NCBI GenBank assembly: GCA_028292485.1
Contig: JAQGMG010000017.1
Coordinates: 212,331-276,330, forward strand
Reading direction: 5' to 3'
DNA from: Rhodocyclales bacterium
Lineage (GTDB): Bacteria > Pseudomonadota > Gammaproteobacteria > Burkholderiales > Rhodocyclaceae
DNA: 64,000 bases
How positions within the stretch are numbered: the first letter of the stretch is position 1; each line of letters opens with the position of its first letter. Shown here one piece after another: positions 1 through 9,044 of this stretch. Both the position numbers and the translations under genes were made by a program. Below the pieces are notes generated by a model, which did not search any database, was not told where the DNA came from, and worked only from the letters and a program-made list of their open reading frames with translations.

Positions 1-288
1 ATAGGGATTGCGTGATAACGCCAGGACGTGCTGAAGCCAGAAGCCCAGGGGCACGCGCGCATAGCTCCATGCCCCGCCCGCAATCAACACCAGCGCATGG
101 ATTGCGATGATCCAGTACAGCAACGGCGTCAGCGGGAAGCTGCGCCGCGTGGCAAACAATACGGGCAGCGCGATGATGACGGGGGCGACTTCCAGCCACC
201 ACGTAGTGCGGTCGAAAGGTGTCAGTCCCGATGCGATCAGGGCCAGCACGACGACGGCCGCCAGCGCGGCGGCGAGCCGATCGCTCAC
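1..288 (-). CDS. YjdF/DUF2238-type membrane protein, partial
   Basis: This is the N-terminal part of a gene that runs off the left edge of the window. Reading the minus strand from a GTG at 286-288 gives about 96 hydrophobic residues, with segments such as [16 protein letters not shown] and [11 protein letters not shown]. These match what I know of the DUF2238 (YjdF) family of inner-membrane proteins of unknown function. The GTG overlaps the TGA of the upstream FKBP gene (285-287) as a GTGA junction, so the two are probably co-transcribed and translationally coupled. The family call rests on remembered motif similarity. The C-terminus is outside the window. Confidence 0.7.
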   Translation of the reverse strand, partial: MSDRLAAALAAVVVLALIASGLTPFDRTTWWLEVAPVIIALPVLFATRRSFPLTPLLYWIIAIHALVLIAGGAWSYARVPLGFWLQHVLALSRNPY

Positions 289-641
289 TCCAGGTCCAGC
301 AGCTCCACTTCGAACACCAGCGTGGCGTTTGGCGGGATCACACCGCCCGCGCCGCGCGCGCCATAACCGAGCTCTGGCGGAATCGTCAGCTTGCGCGTGC
401 CGCCGATCTTCATGCCTTGCACGCCCTCGTCCCAGCCACCAATGACCTGGCGGCGGCCGAGGCCGAACGAGAACGGGTCGTCGCGATCCTTGCTCGAATC
501 GAACTTGGTGCCGTCGGTGAGCCAGCCCGTGTAATGCACGACGGCGGTGTCGCCAGCCTTGGCTTCGTCGCCGGAGCCGATTGCCAGCTCTTCGATGATG
601 AGCCCGGAGGCGGTAGTGATGGGGGCGATAGGTTCGGACAT
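285..641 (-). CDS. FKBP-type peptidyl-prolyl cis-trans isomerase
   Basis: A 118-residue single-domain FKBP, which catalyses cis-trans isomerisation of prolyl bonds during protein folding. The typical order of motifs is present: [17 protein letters not shown], the loop [20 protein letters not shown], then the bulge [27 protein letters not shown], which contains the aromatic and Tyr residues of the active pocket. There is no signal peptide, so it is cytoplasmic. The start at 641 is chosen because a GGAG box lies 6-9 bases upstream; longer in-frame versions lack a plausible ribosome binding site. Length and sequence are ordinary for small betaproteobacterial FKBPs. It overlaps the next gene by 4 bp. 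Confidence 0.95.
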   Translation of the reverse strand: MSEPIAPITTASGLIIEELAIGSGDEAKAGDTAVVHYTGWLTDGTKFDSSKDRDDPFSFGLGRRQVIGGWDEGVQGMKIGGTRKLTIPPELGYGARGAGGVIPPNATLVFEVELLDLE

Positions 642-795
642 GGCTGACTCCTTGAATGAATGGGCAGCAGGATAGCGCATCGCAACGCCTCGCGCATCCA
701 GCCACGGCGCAGCAGTCGTGTGCAAGATTCACGATCTCGGGCACCGATGTTCCGTATCATGTATTGCCAACAACACCCCTTCGGACAAGCGATTC

Positions 796-1599
796 GTGAA
801 TACGCACAGCAAGCCCGATATCGAAGTCCTTTCTGTCTTACCGTCAGGCCCGATACGCAAGACCCCGCTGCTCTTTGTGCATGGTGCATATGCCGGCGCA
901 TGGTTATGGCAGGAGTACTACCTGCCTTTTTTCGCCGAGCGTGGCTGGCCCGCTCACGCCTTGTCGCTGTCGGGCCACGGCGAAAGTCGTGGGCGTGAGT
1001 ATCTGGATGCGCTTTCAATCGAGAACTACGTCGACGACGTGCGCGAGATCGCTTCCACCCTGCCCGTGCGGCCGATATTGATCGGTCATTCGATGGGCGG
1101 CATGGTCGTGCAGAAGTTTCTCGAGCACGAGGATGCGCCCGGCGTTGTGCTGATGGCGGCGGTACCACCGCGTGGCTTGATGAGCGCTTCGATCGGGCTG
1201 CTGATGCAGCGACCGAAACTCATCTTCGAACTCAACAGTATTTTCGGCGGTGGCTCGCCGCATCTCGATACGCTGCGCGATGCGCTGTTCCACGGTCCGG
1301 TCACGCCACGCCGCCTGCTTGAAATCTCGTTGCGCTGCCAGCCCGAATCAATGCGTGCGCTGTGGGACATGACACTCTTCGATCTGCCCAATGCGGCGCG
1401 CATGCGCCGCCCGCCGATGCTGGTGCTCGGCGCCGAGCATGACCGCCTGATTCCGGTCAGTGAGGTTCAGCACACGGCCGAGGTGTACGGACTACAGGCA
1501 GAAATCTTTGCCGATATCGGCCACGGCATGATGCTGGAAGACAACTGGCGCGGGCCGGCGGAACGCATCGCACAATGGCTGGAAGTTCAGGGTTTCTGA
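796..1599 (+). CDS. alpha/beta hydrolase
   Basis: A protein of about 267 residues with the alpha/beta hydrolase fold. The oxyanion region reads LLFVHGAYAGAW, the nucleophile elbow GHSMGGMV (Ser about 99), the acid is in LGAEHDRLIP and the catalytic His in IGHGMMLE, so the triad is complete. The substrate cannot be told from the sequence. The GTG at 796 is preferred because upstream in-frame sequence back to a GTG at 718 does not look like protein. Neither start has a strong ribosome binding site. The 3' end overlaps the convergent VanZ-like gene by 13 bp. Carboxylesterase or lipase-like activity is the general expectation for the family. Confidence 0.85.
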   Translation: MNTHSKPDIEVLSVLPSGPIRKTPLLFVHGAYAGAWLWQEYYLPFFAERGWPAHALSLSGHGESRGREYLDALSIENYVDDVREIASTLPVRPILIGHSMGGMVVQKFLEHEDAPGVVLMAAVPPRGLMSASIGLLMQRPKLIFELNSIFGGGSPHLDTLRDALFHGPVTPRRLLEISLRCQPESMRALWDMTLFDLPNAARMRRPPMLVLGAEHDRLIPVSEVQHTAEVYGLQAEIFADIGHGMMLEDNWRGPAERIAQWLEVQGF

Positions 1600-3938
1600 G
1601 CCGCCAGTCGTCGCCAGTGTGCTGCCTGCAGCAATGCCATCAGTATGAACACCGCGATACTCGCCGCCACGAAACGCAACCATAGTGAAATGCCGGAAGC
1701 ATAGTGGTCGCGGCTCGCGGAAAGCAGGAATTGCGCGGCCGAAAAGAGCTTGCCGTACTTGAACAATGCTTGCTCCGAGCCAAGCCACAGCAAGCCTGCC
1801 GCCATCGGCCATGCTAAAAACATTGTCACCAGCAGTCGTGCCCGTCTTGCCGTGACGACCAGCGCGGCGGCAAATGCCGAGGCGGCGGTAAAAAACGCGA
1901 CGAGCCCCGAGAAAAGATAGATGCTGGCTAACGGGCCACCGCCGTCGAGCATGAGCTCGGTCAAATTGTCCGTGGCGGCAGCGCTGACAACGATCCAGTG
2001 CAGCGGTACAGCCCATACAGCGACGGCGATCAGCCAGCGCGGCAGCAAGTAGCGAACGTGGCGCCAGCACAGTCGGGCGACCAGCCAGATCGCGCCGGAC
2101 ACGGCCAGTGCCATCACCGCGTGCAATGCCATGTAACGGCCGACAACTTCCCAGTAGGCGGGCCAGTCCAGCACCGGGCTGCCGACGATATCGAAGAGGC
2201 TCTCATCCGGCACGGCCGGCACCAGCAGCAGCGCGCCAATGGCGCTCATGACCGGCAAAATTGCCAGCAACCACATCGCCTTCTCCGGTCGTTTACGCCA
2301 GCACTCAAGCAATACAAGCGGTGCTGCAAACAGCCACCAGCATGCCAGTGCGAGGCCCAGCGCTGCACCTGCTCCGGCCAGTCCGGCAGGAAAAAGTTCG
2401 CGCAGGTTATAGGGCACGCCATTGAGATGGCTGCCCACGAAAAGTGCAGTGGCAAGTATGCCAATGGCAATAATATCGAAGACCCAGAGCGACAACGGCA
2501 CGCTTGTGCTGACAGCAATATGCGAAGGCGGCGCGGCGTGAGCCGCCGTTACTCTGCTGGAGACGGGCTTGCGAATGACGCGTGCTGCGCTCATCAGCCG
2601 CAAGCCGAGCGCCAGCCCCAGCCATGCGCCGCTGGAAGCGAGAAAGGCATCGGTGAAGTCGGAGACTTTGTCCGGCAGGAACAGTTGTCCTCCTTCCACC
2701 GTCAGCGCCATCAGGACTGCCAGTGTGCTGCCAAGCCATATGCGTGGGTGCCGCTCCCAGACTTCGCCTCTGACGACATAGGCCGCCCACAGCAGGCCTC
2801 CCGGCAGGAACATCAGTATCTTGCGGAACAGCTCGTTGATCGCGCGAAACTCGGTGCCGCGATAGTAGGTTTCAAACGGTACCCGGCCCAGGCCAGCGAT
2901 GCGCAAGCTCAGGAAGTCGGCGTTGGTATCGAAATTGAAGGGGTACCAGAAAGCTGCGACAGTCAGCACTGCCCAGACGGCGCAGATCGGTAGCCATGGT
3001 AGTTGCGGCGGCGTCCAGAGAGGAGTCTCTTGCGCGCTTTCTGACGAACTCTTGTTGATGTTCATTGAATGCACAAGACATGCGCCCAGGTAGCAGCCGA
3101 TACCGCCCACGATGACGTCCGTGATATTGCTGAAGCGCGAAAACACGAAGAGCTGCATGCACTCGATCAGCCCTGCCAGAAGCACGCCACGCAATGCAAC
3201 GCGTCGCGACGATGCCCCGCCAAGCCGCCACAGGAAGCCAACGGGCAGCCATAGCAGTATGTCGGTGGCAAGTTTGTAGAGCCCCTGTATGGCATCGGCG
3301 GGGAAGTCCGCGAAAGGCACGAGGTTGACGCGGCCGGCGTTGAACTTGTGCGCCAGCTCCACCGGGCTGATCGTCAAGTCCAACGGCATGACGCTGAAAG
3401 CAATCATGACAACCAGGTAACCATGCAGCGCACGTGTCGCGACAGCCCTGCCGCGCTCGGCTTGCCACCAGCCCGCAAGCCAGGCAATGACAGCTTTGCC
3501 AAATGCTGCATGCAGCGCAATGCCCACAAGCGCGCCCAGCGATTCCGCCAGAATATCGTTCTGCGAGACCGTGCGTGGCGGAAAGAAAAGCTGCACGAAC
3601 TCGATCGATACCGCCAGCGCAGCGCACAGCACCAACACCGTCGCACAGATCGCCAGCCGGGACACCGGCCCTCGTCCTTCGGCCAGCACCTGCACCAGAA
3701 AAAATGCCAATGGAATGAACAGCAGCAGATTGGCGACCCAGTCCGCCCGCGAGTCGATACCCAGGGCGAGGAAAGGGGTGTTGAGGAAGCGCGCCCAGGC
3801 TGCGTCCAGCGGCATCGGCTGGTAGTTGAGCGGTACGAGGCTGCCGTAGATGACGAAGCCCAGATAGAGCAACAACAGAATCAGCAGAAAACGACGTACG
3901 CCGCCATCAAGGGGCGCGCGCATTGTGCTGATTTGCAT
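1587..3938 (-). CDS. VanZ-like multi-pass membrane protein
   Basis: A 783-residue integral membrane protein with many hydrophobic helices. Several VanZ-type segments can be seen, including NLLLFIPLAFF followed by SIEFVQLFFPPRTVSQNDILAESLGALVG, and later repeats IECMQLFVFSRFSNITDVIVGGIGCYLG and VEGGQLFLPDKVSDFTDAFLASSGAWLG. Each has the family signature of an acidic residue, QLF and a D-x-L/F-AN/S-S-GA motif. VanZ was named for low-level teicoplanin resistance, but the function of these large multi-VanZ proteins is unknown. About three VanZ copies precede a hydrophobic C-terminal part of about 280 residues. No clear ribosome binding site was found, so Met at 3923 is an alternative start. Confidence 0.85.
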   Translation of the reverse strand: MQISTMRAPLDGGVRRFLLILLLLYLGFVIYGSLVPLNYQPMPLDAAWARFLNTPFLALGIDSRADWVANLLLFIPLAFFLVQVLAEGRGPVSRLAICATVLVLCAALAVSIEFVQLFFPPRTVSQNDILAESLGALVGIALHAAFGKAVIAWLAGWWQAERGRAVATRALHGYLVVMIAFSVMPLDLTISPVELAHKFNAGRVNLVPFADFPADAIQGLYKLATDILLWLPVGFLWRLGGASSRRVALRGVLLAGLIECMQLFVFSRFSNITDVIVGGIGCYLGACLVHSMNINKSSSESAQETPLWTPPQLPWLPICAVWAVLTVAAFWYPFNFDTNADFLSLRIAGLGRVPFETYYRGTEFRAINELFRKILMFLPGGLLWAAYVVRGEVWERHPRIWLGSTLAVLMALTVEGGQLFLPDKVSDFTDAFLASSGAWLGLALGLRLMSAARVIRKPVSSRVTAAHAAPPSHIAVSTSVPLSLWVFDIIAIGILATALFVGSHLNGVPYNLRELFPAGLAGAGAALGLALACWWLFAAPLVLLECWRKRPEKAMWLLAILPVMSAIGALLLVPAVPDESLFDIVGSPVLDWPAYWEVVGRYMALHAVMALAVSGAIWLVARLCWRHVRYLLPRWLIAVAVWAVPLHWIVVSAAATDNLTELMLDGGGPLASIYLFSGLVAFFTAASAFAAALVVTARRARLLVTMFLAWPMAAGLLWLGSEQALFKYGKLFSAAQFLLSASRDHYASGISLWLRFVAASIAVFILMALLQAAHWRRLAAQKP

Positions 3939-3961
3939 GGAGAGGCGAGGTTGCCGCGGAG

Positions 3962-4393
3962 TCAGCGAGGCTGATCGACGGCCCGCACTTGCGTGACGAA
4001 ATAAGACGTTTCGCCAAAGCAGCTACTCGGGATGCCAACGTGCTGGTCGTAATGCAGCGCAACGCGTTTACCCATCTGCGCATTGATCTGCGCAGCGACC
4101 GCATCGTCATGCACGCTGAAAGTAAAAATCTCGGCCGGTTGTCCCGGAAGATTGACCATCGCCAGGTCGCCTTCCCACGTTTTGCACAGCCACCCCTTGC
4201 GCGAAAACTTCTGCACATAGCCGGCACGCTCGCCGTCGGAGTAGCTCCAGCTGAGCACCGCCCACGTGTACGCGGCAAGTAACAATACAGCCAGGACGAG
4301 GACGCCGAGAACGATGGGCAGCGCCTTGCCCGTCTGGGGGCTGCGATGTGATCTGAATGGACTGTCATGCAAGCGGGGATGTGCGCTGCGCAT
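3962..4393 (-). CDS. conserved single-pass membrane protein, function unknown
   Basis: A 143-residue protein with one membrane segment (IVLGVLVLAVLLLAAYTWAVL, about residues 28-48) followed by a soluble domain with two Cys (WLCKTWEGDLAMV and PSSCFGETSYFV) and the segment GKRVALHYDQHVG. I recognise the pattern from unnamed betaproteobacterial proteins but not a function. The C-terminal domain probably faces the periplasm. The start at 4393 is chosen because AAGGAG sits 7 bases upstream; a longer in-frame start at 4459 lacks one. It lies 23 bp upstream of the VanZ-like gene on the same strand and may be co-transcribed with it. Confidence 0.75.
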   Translation of the reverse strand: MRSAHPRLHDSPFRSHRSPQTGKALPIVLGVLVLAVLLLAAYTWAVLSWSYSDGERAGYVQKFSRKGWLCKTWEGDLAMVNLPGQPAEIFTFSVHDDAVAAQINAQMGKRVALHYDQHVGIPSSCFGETSYFVTQVRAVDQPR

Positions 4394-4478
4394 TTTCTGA
4401 CTCCTTGCAAATATGGGTTTCGCTGTGTCGCGCAGTTTAGCCGTGAAAGCAGTCGCCATGACGTGTTGCGGCGGCAGG

Positions 4479-5272
4479 CTACCGGGCCGGCAAGCCGCGA
4501 CGATACTGCACCGCCTCGGCGACCTGTGTACTGCCGATCACTTCCAGGCCGGCAAGATCGGCGATGGTGCGCGCGACCTTCAAAGTCCGGTGGTAGGCGC
4601 GGGCCGACAGGCCAAGCTTGTCGATGGCCTGCTTGAGAAGCTGCTTGGCGCGGTCATCTGCCACACAATGGATCTCTATGCCGGCGGCATCCAGGTGCGC
4701 ATTGAGGCCGCCTTGGCGGATATGCTGACGGACATGGGCGCGCTGCACGCGATCACGGATAGCCGCGGTGGCTTCACCCGCCGGTGCCGATTGCAAGGCG
4801 TCCGCGTCGAGCGTGCCCACTTCGAGCGTCAAATCGATTCGATCGAGCAGCGGCCCGGAAAGCTTGCCGCGATATCTTGCGATCTGGTCGGGCGTACAAC
4901 GGCACGCGCGTTTGGGATGACCAAGGTAACCGCAGGGGCAAGGATTCATCGCAGCAACCAGCTGGAAGCGCGCCGGGAAGTCCACCCGCTGGGCTGCGCG
5001 CGAGATGGTGATGCGTCCTGTTTCGAGTGGCTCGCGCAATGCTTCGAGTACGCGTCGCTCGAACTCGGGCAGCTCATCCAGGAACAGCACGCCGTGATGC
5101 GCCAGCGATATTTCTCCCGGACGCGGATTCATGCCGCCGCCAACCAGCGCTGCGGTGCTCGCAGAGTGATGCGGGTTCCTGAAAGGTCGAAGACGCCAGC
5201 GTGACGGCTCGAAGCGGCTTTCGAGAGATTGCAGCGCCGCAGCTTCCAGCGCTTCATCCTCCGAGAGGCCGG
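4479..5272 (-). pseudogene. comM: comM/yifB 3' part, split by the transposon
   Basis: The C-terminal 264 codons of a ComM/YifB-family AAA+ protein, a Mg-chelatase-like hexameric helicase needed for branch migration during natural transformation. Present here are the Walker B region (GVLFLDELPEF), sensor region FQLVAAMNPCPCGYLGHPKRACRC with its zinc-type cysteines, RYRGKLSGPLLDRIDL, and the C-terminal ARAYHRTLKVARTIADL. The N-terminal half, with Walker A, is at 51,603-52,310 on the same strand. Joining the two through one copy of the 5-bp duplication restores the expected LLPGLSEDEALEAAAL. This half has no native start, so the competence function is expected to be lost while the element is present. 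Confidence 0.95.
5268..5272. repeat. target-site duplication, left copy (GCCGG)
   Basis: GCCGG directly abuts the transposon end at 5,273. The identical pentamer follows the other end at 51,603-51,607. A 5-bp duplication is the hallmark of Tn7-like transposition, and removing one copy restores the comM frame. Confidence 0.92.
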
Positions 5273-5298
5273 TGCCCATCGCCAAAGTTGTACATTTG
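5273..5298. repeat. transposon terminal inverted repeat, transposition-gene end
   Basis: The end reads TGCCCATCGCCAAAGTTG then TACATTTG. The other end, read inward on the opposite strand, is TGCCCATCACCAAAGTTA then CGTACATTT. They match at almost every position apart from one substitution and a 2-bp length difference. Termini of 5'-TG...CA-3' fit Tn7-like elements. Further TnsB-binding repeats are probably present inside each end but were not resolved with confidence. Confidence 0.9.
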
Positions 5299-5422
5299 CA
5301 GTTAATCCATATAAACAATGGGTTGGGGAGCATATGTATAACAGTATTGGGCACAATTTCATCAGAATAACACCAACTATTGTGCTGGCTTCTAGCCAGC
5401 TAAGACGTGCTAACCTACCTGC

Positions 5423-5647
5423 CTATCGCAATAATGCTCGACGCCGCGCCAGTAGCCCACTCATTTCAGCAGCCGTTATGGCTGCTTGGAAGCTCTTGTC
5501 GCCTATCACCTGTCGTATTTGGCCCACCGCCTCGTGAACGTGCGACGTCAGAATAGCAAAACGTGCAAGTGTGCCAACAACCTCTTGGATGCACCTCTGG
5601 CTGTGCGTGGTCCCAACGAAATACTTCTCCATGCGAGATAGCCTCAT
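5423..5647 (-). CDS. small ORF at transposon end, doubtful
   Basis: A 74-residue reading frame between the last tniQ gene and the transposon end. The C-terminal part (HVHEAVGQIRQVIGDKSFQAAITAAEMSGLLARRRALLR, residues 36-74) looks like a helical protein tail. I recognise no family. A second overlapping frame on the same strand (5,466-5,687) shares the upstream region, so a frameshift in a slightly longer gene is possible. Related comM elements often carry a small extra ORF at this position. Apart from this ORF, 5,299-5,745 holds only the transposon end sequence. Confidence 0.3.
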   Translation of the reverse strand: MRLSRMEKYFVGTTHSQRCIQEVVGTLARFAILTSHVHEAVGQIRQVIGDKSFQAAITAAEMSGLLARRRALLR

Positions 5648-5745
5648 TGATCTGCGCTATCACCCCATGGACAGAAGACCACGGCACCAGAGCGCCTTCG
5701 CGGTTTATCTTCCAAAGTACCCGGACCTCAAGTCAGCAGACACAA

Positions 5746-7284
5746 CTATGACAATGGATCGTGATCCCTTTGAAGAGCCCCCACAAACGCATTGACGCTG
5801 TTCCATAACGATGGATGGGTGCAATTCTGCGCGAGCTTCGACACCCTTGACCTCACCGTATGTGCAGAGAATGGTTTCCCGGATCGTGAAATGAACCAAG
5901 GTGCGGCCGCATCAATTGGATTGGAATCGCACCATTCGGCCGCCGCGTTCTCGTACGTTCGGCACAAGACGTCAATTTGAGTTCTGAGTCGCTTCATATC
6001 GCTCAAACTCCAGTCGGCCTGGGCTATCGTTCGCCGCGCCTCGGTTTCGCTTAAGGTGCATACCTGTTTCGCCGTCTTGCCAGAGAGCATGCTGACAAGA
6101 AATATCAGGCAGTCGCGTGTCATCGTATTTCTCTCATGTCGGACAGTTGGTGCGGTCGCCGCCATCTTCATGAATTGTGCAAGCACCTCCAGGCATTCCT
6201 CCCGAGTGGCTCTGCGTCGGAGGCTCTGTTTCCTGTTGAGCGTTTGACTCACTGTAACGCCCAGCTCCCGTAAGATTGCCTGCTTCGTCGGTTTGCGCCC
6301 TTTTTGCCGAAGGTGTTCAACAGTTGTGCTGATCTCTACATCACTCAACACACGATTGGCTTTCGACAAGTTCTGCTCCACGACCGCTCTGACCCATTCT
6401 GGCAACTTGCTCGTCATGCCATGAAAAGCCCCCTTTGACATACGGGCACTCTGGCAGGTCATGATGAAACGGTGCGGCCAGTCATCGGTCAGCCATGCCG
6501 CAGCTTCAATCAGCATCGCTCTCGTAGCGGAGGGGAAGTACTCAATGTACTGGCCTGCCTCGGTCACAGGTTGCGGCAACGGCATGTGTGGGGCCAGCTT
6601 CTCATTTCCCTTGCGGACAAGCATTTGGCATATCGCGCGAAGTCCTGCAAAGTAGGCTTGCGAACTACCACCTGCGAGAGTCGAATCACTTGAGGCAGCA
6701 CGGGCCAATTCCAAGTGCCTGCGGACGGTGTCCGGATTGCCGACGAACGTGGCTGGCGCCACTGAGTACGCATTGCGACACCTAGGACAACTATCAATGT
6801 CTGACCAAAGTCCTGGCTGACGGGCCATGTATTTTCCGGAAGCAGGCCACACTGGATCGCCGCAAGCAGGGCACCCCTGTTGTAGGAGTACGCCGTGCGC
6901 CGGACAATGCGTTACGAATGCGAGGCGCCAAATCAACCGAAAGTACGCCTCTCTGCCCTCTGACAGGCAAAGTGGGCAATAGCAGCAAGCTGATTTTCCC
7001 TGCCCCAGGCGCATAAGCCATGGCATCGAGATCGTATTCTCAAGCGGCCCGAAAACGCCGTCAGCGAAGCTGTCCAACGAACAAGCCCTCAGCTCAGCGG
7101 CGGAAACGCCGTATTCATCCATTAGCCACTGTTCCTCTGCGCTAGTTGCAAATCGATCTGGCTCAATGAACTTGAAGCATCCCGCAGGGCGCGGAAACAG
7201 CCGAAATCCATTTGCGTTTCCGGCGCGTTGACGCCATGAGCTAAGTGACTCTCCCGGCAAAATCTGTGGGCGGAGAAGAAACAC
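5746..7284 (-). CDS. tniQ: TniQ/TnsD-family target selection protein, second copy
   Basis: A 512-residue TniQ-family protein. It opens with the signature region LLRPQILPGESLSSWRQRAG and has zinc-ligand pairs at about C103/C106, C127/H130, C138/C141 and C166/C169. TniQ/TnsD proteins bind the attachment sequence and recruit the transposase through TnsC. In Tn7 the TnsD member reads the chromosomal site. This gene starts with GTG at 7,284, with GGAG 7 bases upstream. It lies 242 bp downstream of the other tniQ and next to the transposon end. One of the two probably recognises comM; which one cannot be told by eye. The C-terminal 300 residues have no motif I recognise and may be DNA-binding. Confidence 0.88.
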   Translation of the reverse strand: MFLLRPQILPGESLSSWRQRAGNANGFRLFPRPAGCFKFIEPDRFATSAEEQWLMDEYGVSAAELRACSLDSFADGVFGPLENTISMPWLMRLGQGKSACCYCPLCLSEGREAYFRLIWRLAFVTHCPAHGVLLQQGCPACGDPVWPASGKYMARQPGLWSDIDSCPRCRNAYSVAPATFVGNPDTVRRHLELARAASSDSTLAGGSSQAYFAGLRAICQMLVRKGNEKLAPHMPLPQPVTEAGQYIEYFPSATRAMLIEAAAWLTDDWPHRFIMTCQSARMSKGAFHGMTSKLPEWVRAVVEQNLSKANRVLSDVEISTTVEHLRQKGRKPTKQAILRELGVTVSQTLNRKQSLRRRATREECLEVLAQFMKMAATAPTVRHERNTMTRDCLIFLVSMLSGKTAKQVCTLSETEARRTIAQADWSLSDMKRLRTQIDVLCRTYENAAAEWCDSNPIDAAAPWFISRSGKPFSAHTVRSRVSKLAQNCTHPSLWNSVNAFVGALQRDHDPLS

Positions 7285-7526
7285 ACGCCTACTCCAATGG
7301 ATTGATCAGTCCTGTCCGGCAGGGCTCAAAGCGGAGCCATCGCCAGCCACATGGGCACATGCCAACACGCACTCAAACAACAAGGTGGCGTCGCAATGCA
7401 ATAGTCAAGGTTTGGCGCATCATTTGAGCGACGCCTCTGCACGACTATTTGGATCTCTTCGGGGCATCCTACGCAGAACTTCGGCAGGTCTGCTCGATGC
7501 TGCCTTTTGGTGCCCGCCGGGCACGA

Positions 7527-9044
7527 CTACAAATTGTGGCGACTCGGCGGAGATCTTTTTCTCGTCAAGGGAATACAGCCTGCGGCCTTTGCTTCTGACC
7601 GCAACACAAAAAAATCACCTAGCCCCTTGCCGTGTTCACCAGGTCGGTAGAGCGAGATTTGTTGCAGTCGGATGCCTTCCCAGAACTTGGTCCATTGCGG
7701 GCGAATGGAACCGTGAGCGTGTGCTTTGAGGTCAAGCAGCGGGATGACGTCAAAGAAAGGGACATCGCAAACAGTTGCGCGTCGCCCTAGTGATGACAGA
7801 AATGCCCTAACATCTTCGACGACAAATCGTAGCTCTCGCGGCTTGTGCTCGTAAACTACTGCGCGAAGAAGGCTCCTTGTACAGAGCGCACACACCAACT
7901 TAACCGTGCAACACAAGATGTACGCAGCTTCCGCGATGGAAATGGTTCTTGCACGAAACGCCAACCACGCCTGCATTTCATTCTCTGATATCCAGGCAAG
8001 ATGCGTTCGCGCTGTCGGGTGCCCAGTCAAGACCGCGCCCGCCAACGAACCTGAATTGAATAATTCGAGCCCCTTGTAAGAGTGGATATTAACTGCGCGA
8101 CAGTAGGTTCTAAGGGTCACGAAGCCCGGCCAAGGCTCTAGTCTATTTTGTCTTAACGCCTTTTTCGATGTTGAAATGGTGTTGATCAATTCATTCAGGC
8201 TTCGTGATGCGGGACAGTCTGGCGCTTCGGTGATCTGTGTGCGTCTTTCGTGCGAATGCAACATTTCTGCGAGTTTTGCACCGTGTATTTGCAAGCAAGT
8301 GGGCCAACTGACGGACATCATGCCGATTCGCTTCCACAAATCCGGTTTCAGCCGTTTTTGACGTTGAAGCTCTGACAACTGCGCACCCTCCGTTTGCAGA
8401 CGCAAAGACAGCCGAATAATCGGCTCCATCGCCAAATCCCATTGAGCATTGCGCCTTGCGGTGGCTGCCGATGGTGGGTCAAGCCACCAAGGAGAAAAAA
8501 CGCGGTGAAAGTCATGAACCCAGGCGGGCGCTGCGTCGGCGTTCAATTCCCGTAAGTCCATGCCACAGCGGCAAACGAATAACCCATCAAACTGGTGTGA
8601 CAAATGAACACCGCACTGTGAGCAATGTGTGACCAATAACTGATTATGCTTGTTGCATGCAACTTGATAGGTGAGATCCCATTGCAACCTTCGGTACCCA
8701 TCTGCTGCCAAACACAAGGGGCACACGCGCGTCATATTGCCGGTCGAGCGTGGCCGCCTTGCTCCCTTCGGGCGCTTCAGGACTGAGACGCTCTCTCCCC
8801 TCGCTAACAATGAAATCTGCAGCGCGTTCATGTGACCTACATCAGCGCTTGAAATCTGCAGAAATCGATGGAGTTCGCGCATGCACTTATCCAGGCCGTT
8901 CACGGTGCTAAGTCGCAACATGAAACCGGAAGCGCTTTCGTCCGCATAGGGGGTGGGCGTGACCAGCATGCTAGACTTCGTTTTTATTGAAACGGCATTT
9001 TCACTTGCTGAGCCAGAGCAGCTGCCGTAACTAGATGAGGGCAT
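7527..9044 (-). CDS. tniQ: TniQ/TnsD-family target selection protein, first copy
   Basis: A 505-residue protein with a TniQ-like N-terminal part (PTPYADESASGFMLRLSTVNGL) and zinc-finger clusters VCPLCL, CNKH...HCSQCG and CRCG. It is only distantly similar to the neighbouring 512-residue TniQ, so this is not a recent duplication. It overlaps the tnsC stop by 14 bp, and GGAGG lies 6 bases before the ATG at 9,044, which supports that start and translational coupling. In two-TniQ Tn7-like systems the copies can serve different targeting pathways, or act together on one site. The C-terminal region carries LSSLGRRATVCDVPFFDV and no obvious catalytic motif. Confidence 0.85.
   Translation of the reverse strand: MPSSSYGSCSGSASENAVSIKTKSSMLVTPTPYADESASGFMLRLSTVNGLDKCMRELHRFLQISSADVGHMNALQISLLARGESVSVLKRPKGARRPRSTGNMTRVCPLCLAADGYRRLQWDLTYQVACNKHNQLLVTHCSQCGVHLSHQFDGLFVCRCGMDLRELNADAAPAWVHDFHRVFSPWWLDPPSAATARRNAQWDLAMEPIIRLSLRLQTEGAQLSELQRQKRLKPDLWKRIGMMSVSWPTCLQIHGAKLAEMLHSHERRTQITEAPDCPASRSLNELINTISTSKKALRQNRLEPWPGFVTLRTYCRAVNIHSYKGLELFNSGSLAGAVLTGHPTARTHLAWISENEMQAWLAFRARTISIAEAAYILCCTVKLVCALCTRSLLRAVVYEHKPRELRFVVEDVRAFLSSLGRRATVCDVPFFDVIPLLDLKAHAHGSIRPQWTKFWEGIRLQQISLYRPGEHGKGLGDFFVLRSEAKAAGCIPLTRKRSPPSRHNL

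Noticed and set aside
1998..2993. 331-codon frame antisense to the VanZ-like gene
   Set aside because: Its composition (many Gln, Arg and Cys) is that of a reverse-complement of hydrophobic codons, and VanZ motifs are on the other strand.
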